This document shows, piece by piece, positions 12,867-17,478 of a stretch of DNA of 17,478 nt (positions within the stretch are counted from its first letter, which is position 1; each line of letters begins with the position of its first letter). The stretch is from Candidatus Bathyarchaeota archaeon. Its GTDB lineage: Archaea; Thermoproteota; Bathyarchaeia; TCS64. Made by a program: the position numbers and the translations under genes. The notes below the pieces were generated by a model. The model saw nothing but the letters and a program-made list of their open reading frames with translations, did not search any database and was not told where the DNA came from. The stretch is from the NCBI GenBank assembly GCA_030669135.1, contig DAOVEE010000017.1, positions 1-17,478 of the forward strand, read 5' to 3'.

Positions 12867-13646
12867 TCACCTCTTCAGCCGTGTCCCAATTACGTTTTCG
12901 CCTCTCAGGGCCGCTCTCACGCGGCCATCCACCGTCGCGTTGACCATAACTACCTCGATCCCGGCCTCGACGGCCTCCGCCGCCTCAAGGACCTTGCCGA
13001 GCATGCCGCCGGTTACGTCAGTGTCCAGCGCGTCACCGATCTTGGCCTCGTCGCCGTGATTGCTTAGGGAAAACTCTTCGATCAGCCGGGCGTCCTCAAC
13101 GAGCTTGGGGTCAGCCGTGAATACCCCGTCGACGTCGGAGCCCAAAACCACCCTCTCGACTTCTAGGCCTGTGGCCAGCTTCACGACGAGCTGGTCGCCC
13201 GAGAGTATGGCGAACCTCTGCATGGTGTCCAGGACCGCGTCGCCGTAGAGGACGGGGACAAGCCCGGACTCGATAAGCCTCTCGACGACGTGGAGGTCGA
13301 TGTCGATTATTCGTCTGCCCTCCGTCACTATGAAGGAGGAGGGAGAGACGGCGAACGCGGGCACCCCAGCGTCGAGGAGTTCACGGACGATTATTCCGTT
13401 GAGCTCCATCATGGCCTGATGGGTCTTGGAAACCCCGGTGATCTGCCTCGGCTCCCTGTAGCCCTCTGCGATCCCGTACTCTGTGGCGACGGGGTGCCCG
13501 TATGAGCCTCCCCCGTGGACGAGTATCAGAGGCTGAGCGTCGGCCTCCGCGATCTCGGCTGCTAGTCGGGTTATGTTGTCGATGTGCGGCGTGAACGGCT
13601 TGTCCTTGTGTGTGACGACGCTTCCACCGAGCTTAAGTATCAGCAT
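12867..13646 (-). CDS. ipk: Isopentenyl phosphate kinase
   Basis: A 259-residue amino-acid-kinase-fold enzyme phosphorylating isopentenyl phosphate to IPP, the hallmark step of the archaeal alternative mevalonate pathway. Motifs: LKLGGSVVT (about 4-12), HGGGSYGH (44-51) whose last histidine marks IPK within the fold, YGDAVLD (134-140), ILSGDQL (147-153) and DVTGGMLGK near residue 215. I place the start at the ATG at 13646, because GAGGAAGA precedes it at ribosome-site spacing; the TTG at 13658 would add four residues and swallow that site. The gene then overlaps the end of mevalonate kinase by 14 bp. Confidence 0.95.
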   Translation of the reverse strand: MLILKLGGSVVTHKDKPFTPHIDNITRLAAEIAEADAQPLILVHGGGSYGHPVATEYGIAEGYREPRQITGVSKTHQAMMELNGIIVRELLDAGVPAFAVSPSSFIVTEGRRIIDIDLHVVERLIESGLVPVLYGDAVLDTMQRFAILSGDQLVVKLATGLEVERVVLGSDVDGVFTADPKLVEDARLIEEFSLSNHGDEAKIGDALDTDVTGGMLGKVLEAAEAVEAGIEVVMVNATVDGRVRAALRGENVIGTRLKR

Positions 13647-14634
13647 TCTCTTCCTCAATCCACCTGCTCTCGACGCCCCGGTCCGTCAGCTGGACCCTGT
13701 AGCTTTCGCTCTTCCTGCGCCTGATGGCCTTCTCCACGGCGCTCATTTTCTCCTCCTCTGCGACGGCGATCATGCAGCCACCGCCACCGGCGCCGGTGAG
13801 CTTCGCCCCAAGGGCGCCGTTCTGCCTCGCGGTGTACACAAGAGCCTCCAGCTTCATGGTTGAGACCCCTATCGCCGACAGCAGGCCGTGGTTCATGTTC
13901 ATGAGGTCGCCGATGCGATGGATGTCTTTGGCAAGCAGGGCGTCCAAGCCCTCCCCGGCTATGCCTCCCATGGCGTCTATGATGGAGTCCATGAGCGCCG
14001 GGTTCCTCTCCTTGAGGGCCGCGACGCTCTCCACCATCTTCCTGGTGGACCGCTTCTTCCAGGTGTTGCCGATGATGAAAGGCATGGACAAATCTAGTTT
14101 ATGGTGCTTGATGCCTGAGTCCCTCTCGTAGCTCAGTACGCCGCCGAAGGTGCTGACTGTGTTGTCCACGCCGCTGGGCTTCCCATGTATGATGGTCTCA
14201 CCCTCGAACGCTAGTCTGGATATCTCTTCCTTGCTGAGGTCGGCGTCGAAGAGCCGCCCCACGGCGCCCACCGTGGCCACGCATATGGCGGCCGAGCTGC
14301 CCAGCCCCACGGCTATGGGTATCATTGACCTTACCTTCAGGTTCACGCCGGACTCGACGCCGAGGTGGTCCATGGTCTTCTTGGCTGCGACGTTGAGGGC
14401 CGCCAGGTTCCTGCCCCTCCAAACCTTTCCTCTGACCGCGTGGTAGACGTCGTCCTCGAAGTAGCCGGAGAACCCGAGGTTGTCGGCGTCCACGTAGACC
14501 TTTCGGTCGTCGCGCCTACTCACGTACACCCGTGCCCTCCGGTCTATGGCGAGGACGACGGCTGGCCCACGGTAAACCACGCTGTGCTCACCGAACAGTA
14601 TCATCTTGCCTGGCGCCGTTGCCTCCACCTGCAT
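13633..14634 (-). CDS. mvk: Mevalonate kinase
   Basis: A 333-residue GHMP kinase making mevalonate 5-phosphate. Visible motifs are the N-terminal APGKMILFGEHSVVY (motif 1), the glycine-rich ATP loop PIAVGLGSSAA (about 106-116), GKPSGVDNTVS with the catalytic aspartate at about 157, and KLTGAGGGG (278-286). The frame opens at a GTG at 14643 touching the MEMO stop; I prefer the ATG three codons in, since GGTGA at the junction is well placed for it and too close for the GTG. It leads the lipid section of the operon and overlaps ipk by 14 bp. No phosphomevalonate kinase or diphosphomevalonate decarboxylase of the eukaryotic route is present here, consistent with the IPK route. Confidence 0.94.
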   Translation of the reverse strand: MQVEATAPGKMILFGEHSVVYRGPAVVLAIDRRARVYVSRRDDRKVYVDADNLGFSGYFEDDVYHAVRGKVWRGRNLAALNVAAKKTMDHLGVESGVNLKVRSMIPIAVGLGSSAAICVATVGAVGRLFDADLSKEEISRLAFEGETIIHGKPSGVDNTVSTFGGVLSYERDSGIKHHKLDLSMPFIIGNTWKKRSTRKMVESVAALKERNPALMDSIIDAMGGIAGEGLDALLAKDIHRIGDLMNMNHGLLSAIGVSTMKLEALVYTARQNGALGAKLTGAGGGGCMIAVAEEEKMSAVEKAIRRRKSESYRVQLTDRGVESRWIEEENADT

Positions 14635-14643
14635 CGTCTTCAC

Positions 14644-15495
14644 TCACCGGGTTATCTTCAGGGCGGCGTATCCCACGACCGCGCTGTAGTCTCCGATAAT
14701 GTCTCCGCTGGTATAGTATGAAAGTAATTCTGCTCTTCCGGCTCCAGCGAGCTTGGAGGCCACCAACGCGGCTGACACCGGGCCGTAGCCGCAGGTGGTT
14801 ATCCTGTGCTCCCTAACGGCCCTCTGGAGCTTCTCCTCGTCCATCTCCAGTATTGCGTCTATTACCAGCCTGTCCTTCCTGTTAGCCGACTCCTGGCGCT
14901 CCTGGTGGGTTAGGTCCGTTGACGCGATCACGAGGGCGTTCTTTCCCTCGGTGGCTCTGTGAATTGCTTTGCCTACCTCCCTGCTCGTCTCCAGGTCCTG
15001 GTACCTCATGCAGATGGGCACCAGCTTGAAGCCGCCGTAGATGTACTGCAGGAACGGCACCTGCACCTCGACGCTGTGCTCCCTCTGGAACGCTGTGTGG
15101 TCGTAGTCGATGATCTCAGAGTGCTCGAATATCTCCTTGGCGAGAGCCGTGTCCAGGGGCACGCGTCCCAGCGGTGTCTCCCAGCTGCCCTCACCCATCA
15201 TGGACACGGGGGTCCCCCAGCCCGTGTGGTTGGGCCCGATGACTATGACGGTCTCGGGCGTCTCCTGCTCGGCGAGTGCGAGGTAACAGTGCGCCGCCGC
15301 TGGGCCTGAGTACATGTAACCCGCGTGGGGGCATACAACTGAGCGGATTGTGCGTTTTGCTTGCGTCTCGCCGGGTAGCCTGCCGGGTCCGCGTTGATGG
15401 TTAAAACATTGTTCGATCTGCTGTCTGAGGCGATCAGGCTGCGCGGGGTAGAAGGCCCCAGCGACTACCGGCCGCCTGACGCTCAAACCCGTCAC
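14644..15495 (-). CDS. MEMO-family metal-binding protein (AmmeMemoRadiSam protein B-like)
   Basis: A 283-residue member of the MEMO family, related to extradiol dioxygenases and of unknown activity in archaea. Candidate metal ligands appear in the expected places: His57 (CPHAGY), His90 (GPNHTG), His197 (TDLTHQ) and Cys235 (TTCGYGPV); the EHSVEVQ motif is at 139-145. The N-terminal RRPVVAGAFYP is also typical. In archaea this gene is commonly found between rps2 and mevalonate kinase, as here, suggesting but not proving a role tied to isoprenoid metabolism. The nominal GTG at 15495 abuts the rps2 stop; a TTG three codons later has a better-spaced GGTGA, so the exact start is uncertain. Confidence 0.9.
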   Translation of the reverse strand: MTGLSVRRPVVAGAFYPAQPDRLRQQIEQCFNHQRGPGRLPGETQAKRTIRSVVCPHAGYMYSGPAAAHCYLALAEQETPETVIVIGPNHTGWGTPVSMMGEGSWETPLGRVPLDTALAKEIFEHSEIIDYDHTAFQREHSVEVQVPFLQYIYGGFKLVPICMRYQDLETSREVGKAIHRATEGKNALVIASTDLTHQERQESANRKDRLVIDAILEMDEEKLQRAVREHRITTCGYGPVSAALVASKLAGAGRAELLSYYTSGDIIGDYSAVVGYAALKITR

Positions 15496-16107
15496 CTACA
15501 GCGTGGTCTCGAAGTCCTCGATGGTTGCGCCGAATTCTCCGCTGGCGGGGAGGGTTCCTCTCTCTCTCATGATCTCTCTGACGAGGAGCCAGTAGACTAT
15601 GGCGAGGCTCCTGCGGCCCTTGTTGTTCACCGGTATCACGAGGTCTACGTTCTTGAGGCTGTTGTCTGTGCTGCAGAGCGCGACCACCGGGATCCTGATC
15701 TGGCTAGCCTCCTCGACTATCTGCTGGTCGGCGAGGCTGTCGGTGACGATGACCGTCACGGGCTCGAAGAAGTCCGCGTACTCGGGGTTGGTGAAGGACC
15801 CGCTCGTGAACCGCCCGATGTATGATCTGCATCCGAGAATCTCGCAGAACTTCTCGACGGGGTTCCTGCCGTACCTCTTGGAGCTTGCCACCACGACCTT
15901 GCTCAGGTCCAGCCTGGACAGGAAACGGGCCGCCATCTTGATGCGCTCGTTCATCTGCTCCATGTCCAGCACGAAGAGGCCGTCGGGCCTCACCTTGTAG
16001 ATGAAGGGCTCCATGTCCTGGGTCTTGATGCGGGTGCCTATATGAACGCCCGCGCTCAGCAGTATCTCCTGCGGCAGGAGAAGGTTCTCGTTTACTTCGA
16101 CTTCCAT
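15496..16107 (-). CDS. rps2: Small ribosomal subunit protein S2 (uS2, archaeal type)
   Basis: A 203-residue protein of the 30S subunit, full length for archaea and eukaryote-like (Sa/RPSA type). Diagnostic stretches: LLSAGVHIGTRIKT (about 16-29), DGLFVLDM (about 42-49), RFTSGSFTNP (about 99-108), VTVIVTDSLADQQIVEEA (about 117-134), IPVVALCSTDNSL (about 138-150) and VIPVNNKGRRSLAIVYWLL (about 157-175). The ATG shares its first base with the rpoN stop codon (TAATG), with AGAGGAGG upstream, so the two are translationally coupled. Confidence 0.97.
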   Translation of the reverse strand: MEVEVNENLLLPQEILLSAGVHIGTRIKTQDMEPFIYKVRPDGLFVLDMEQMNERIKMAARFLSRLDLSKVVVASSKRYGRNPVEKFCEILGCRSYIGRFTSGSFTNPEYADFFEPVTVIVTDSLADQQIVEEASQIRIPVVALCSTDNSLKNVDLVIPVNNKGRRSLAIVYWLLVREIMRERGTLPASGEFGATIEDFETTL

Positions 16108-16337
16108 TACCTGATTCCTCCTCTGAGGTCGGGGCTCTCCCGCTGCTCGTGGAACTTCAGAACCTCATCGATTATCTCGACGTGGCCGAGGAGCATCCTG
16201 CGGCAGCAGTACCTAGTGACGCCTAGGCTGTCGAGGACCTCCCCCGGGTTCTCCCCGGCCTCCACACGCTTGTTGAAGTCCTCCCACTTGTCGCCTATGA
16301 CCTTCCCGCATGAGAAGCACCTAACAGGGACTATCAT
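16107..16337 (-). CDS. rpoN: DNA-directed RNA polymerase subunit N (Rpb10 homologue)
   Basis: A 76-residue zinc-binding subunit of archaeal RNA polymerase needed for assembly of the Rpo3/Rpo11 platform. It begins MIVPVRCFSCGKVI; zinc ligands are Cys7, Cys10, Cys44 and Cys45, the family's atypical CxxC...CC arrangement. GVTRYCCRRMLLGHV (39-53) is invariant-like. It is slightly longer than many homologues, owing to a charged tail ending RGGIR that also supplies the S2 ribosome site. First gene of the eight-gene run to gltX; a TATA box lies about 80 bp upstream. Confidence 0.97.
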   Translation of the reverse strand: MIVPVRCFSCGKVIGDKWEDFNKRVEAGENPGEVLDSLGVTRYCCRRMLLGHVEIIDEVLKFHEQRESPDLRGGIR

Positions 16338-16413
16338 TCATTATCCGCCTATCTTTTGCACAGTGTTAGCTATGTCTAAACTGCGCGTTCTACCCTCTCA
16401 ACAACCCGGAGCC

Positions 16414-16425
16414 TATTTAAAAATA
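16414..16425 (-). promoter_or_regulatory. TATA region of the rpoN-rps2-isoprenoid operon
   Basis: TATTTTTAAATA read on the minus strand. Transcription would start near 16393, leaving a leader of about 56 nt before the rpoN ATG at 16337. The same T-rich stretch may terminate the upstream gene (16461-17198). Confidence 0.5.
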
Positions 16426-16460
16426 CTTCTTTATCCGTCCCCGCCTCTGTTCGATGGGTT

Positions 16461-17198
16461 TCAACGGATTAAACACGATAGAGACGAGTTGTAGTCGGGG
16501 TCATGGCCGACGGTGTTCATGGTGTAGGTCACCGCCTCCTCCGGGTTCATCCCTTCCTCTATCATCGCACTTATGATGCAACTGAACGCGAGGTCCGTGT
16601 GCTCAAGAGTCACCGGCCCGTCCCAGCTGACGTACACCCTTGCCCCGTTGTCTATGAAAGCCTGGGCCAGGTCGGTCGCCTTCATGCCGTCGCAGCCCAT
16701 CACGAGTATAATGGAGCCCCGGAACCGGTCCTTCATGAAGTGGTTCACGAAGTCCGCGCCGACGGCGAAGAGGCGTCTAGACCCGAGGCTCGGCCTCGCC
16801 GGGTGGACCTCGTCAGCCAGCTGCTCCAGCACATACTTGTCTTGACTGTACTCCTCGCCCGTGAAGAACCAGACCATCTCATCGTTTATGGTGCTGTGAA
16901 CTCTCAGTATCACGATGTCATATCCCGCTGGGAGCCTCCTCAGGTATTCGACAGTCACTGCCTCTCCGAGAACAGTGTCGAGGGAGTACCCCTCTCGACT
17001 GAAGATCTCCAAGGTTTCACCGTGAAAACCAAGGTTCCCGGCGTGGAGCGTGTCGATGTAAACGACGTGGGTTACCGTGTTCTGGGTACCGGATTTGTAT
17101 GATACGTCAAGGTAAGCTACAGTTATGATGAAGACTATGAAGATCAACGTGAATCCGGTGGCTGACCATTTTCTCCCTCCGGCTCTGCTCAAAAACAC
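16461..17198 (-). CDS. Membrane-anchored protein with clan CD (caspase/CHAT/gingipain-like) peptidase features
   Basis: A 245-residue protein I cannot name. Residues 1-12 are basic, followed by one hydrophobic helix (about 13-31), so a signal anchor with the rest outside the membrane is likely. The outer part has the layout of the caspase-like fold: a hydrophobic strand ending in histidine (DIVILRVHST, His101), a second strand ending in cysteine (SIILVMGCDG, Cys169), then a helix and GARVYVSWDGPV (185-196). The strand-His and strand-Cys order matches the catalytic dyad of clan CD peptidases. FFTGEEY (111-117) and LEHTD (198-202) look conserved. Similar uncharacterised proteins seem to occur in other archaea (recollection, not checked). 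The GTG start is chosen because it precedes the basic segment; no convincing TATA or ribosome site confirms it. Confidence 0.55.
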   Translation of the reverse strand: MFLSRAGGRKWSATGFTLIFIVFIITVAYLDVSYKSGTQNTVTHVVYIDTLHAGNLGFHGETLEIFSREGYSLDTVLGEAVTVEYLRRLPAGYDIVILRVHSTINDEMVWFFTGEEYSQDKYVLEQLADEVHPARPSLGSRRLFAVGADFVNHFMKDRFRGSIILVMGCDGMKATDLAQAFIDNGARVYVSWDGPVTLEHTDLAFSCIISAMIEEGMNPEEAVTYTMNTVGHDPDYNSSLSCLIR

Positions 17199-17235
17199 CG
17201 TCTGGATCTGGGTTGTATGCTAATTCAGGGTTATG

Positions 17236-17252
17236 TCTGAGTATCTCTGAGT
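17236..17252. repeat. Short direct repeat upstream of the clan CD-like gene
   Basis: TCTGAGT occurs at 17236-17242 and again at 17246-17252, a 10-bp period (one helical turn). It lies about 40-55 bp upstream of the GTG at 17198, downstream of a winged-helix regulator gene, so it may be a regulator site. Chance occurrence is possible. Confidence 0.2.
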
Positions 17253-17294
17253 CTTCAGTCGTACCGATTTTAGAGTAGGGGTGGTTGAAAGTGA

Positions 17295-17478
17295 CTAGTC
17301 CAAGGTACGTAGGTTCACTGGTCTACCCTTCTCGAAGACTATGCCGAGGCTCCTGAACTGGATCTCGAATATCCTGATCTTGCCGTACCGTTTCTCCTTG
17401 AGGAGCCCCAGCTCCTTGAGCTTCATGAGGTGCCTCTCCACGCTCGTGTAGTTGAGGCCGGTGCGGCGGCTCACCTCG
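17295..17478 (-). CDS. Winged helix-turn-helix transcriptional regulator, C-terminal part
   Basis: The 5' end lies beyond the right edge; 61 codons ending in TAG at 17295-17297 are visible. The sequence contains TGLNYTSVERHLMKLKELGL, a recognition-helix and following-helix pattern of ArsR/MarR-like winged helices, then a basic wing (LKEKRYGKIRIFEI) and a short tail ending NLRTLD. Effector domain, length and target are unknown. It is transcribed in the same direction as the clan CD-like gene about 100 bp downstream and could regulate it. Confidence 0.7.
   Translation of the reverse strand, partial: EVSRRTGLNYTSVERHLMKLKELGLLKEKRYGKIRIFEIQFRSLGIVFEKGRPVNLRTLD

Noticed and set aside
13647..13658. 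TTG start for isopentenyl phosphate kinase at 13658
   Set aside because: It would place the ribosome site GAGGA inside the coding region; the ATG at 13646 is properly spaced from it and gives the usual N-terminus.
1..17478. CRISPR arrays, insertion sequences, integrase or att sites
   Set aside because: No regularly spaced repeats, transposase motifs or terminal inverted repeats seen; the content is ordinary chromosomal core genes plus a few accessory ones.

Overview
This 17.5 kb, GC-rich window is a chromosomal segment of an archaeon. It carries archaeal/eukaryotic-type information genes (MCM, GINS, RpoN/Rpb10, ribosomal proteins S2, S28e, L24e and L7Ae, archaeal GluRS), the archaeal mevalonate-to-lipid genes, and TATA-box promoters with very short leaders. 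Gene order and protein flavour suggest the TACK group, perhaps a Bathyarchaeia-like lineage, but that placement is inference. I see no tRNA, rRNA, CRISPR array, insertion sequence or phage gene. Start codons are often TTG or GTG.

Layout. 1-458 (-): 5' part of an archaeal 8-oxoguanine glycosylase, divergent from a GINS-MCM replication operon (569-3118, +). 3136-4113 (-): D-2-hydroxyacid dehydrogenase-like protein, convergent with MCM. A 223-bp intergenic stretch with inverted repeats precedes a small DCD-domain protein (4337-4735, +) and inositol-1-phosphate synthase (4791-5861, +). That gene ends stop-to-stop against ndk. On the minus strand, read from 8059 downward, come a PadR-type regulator, then L7Ae, S28e and L24e, then an unfamiliar small zinc-finger protein, then ndk. 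Divergent from the PadR gene is an arsenite methyltransferase (8152-8913, +); the shared promoter carries matching palindromic operator candidates.

16337 down to 8930 (-): eight co-directional, tightly packed genes, rpoN, rps2, MEMO-family, mevalonate kinase, isopentenyl phosphate kinase, type 2 IPP isomerase, GGPP synthase and GluRS. Mevalonate kinase, IPK, isomerase and GGPP synthase are steps of the archaeal alternative mevalonate route to membrane lipid chains. Together with inositol-1-phosphate synthase (polar headgroup) the window holds two arms of lipid synthesis. Upstream of rpoN lies a membrane-anchored protein resembling clan CD (caspase/CHAT/gingipain-like) peptidases (16461-17198, -), and the window ends in the C-terminal part of a winged-helix regulator.

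Most novel-looking items: the PadR/arsM regulatory switch with a cysteine-paired regulator, an archaeal DCD-domain protein behind a structured leader, the membrane-anchored clan CD-like protein, and the small zinc-finger gene lodged between the ribosomal cluster and ndk.
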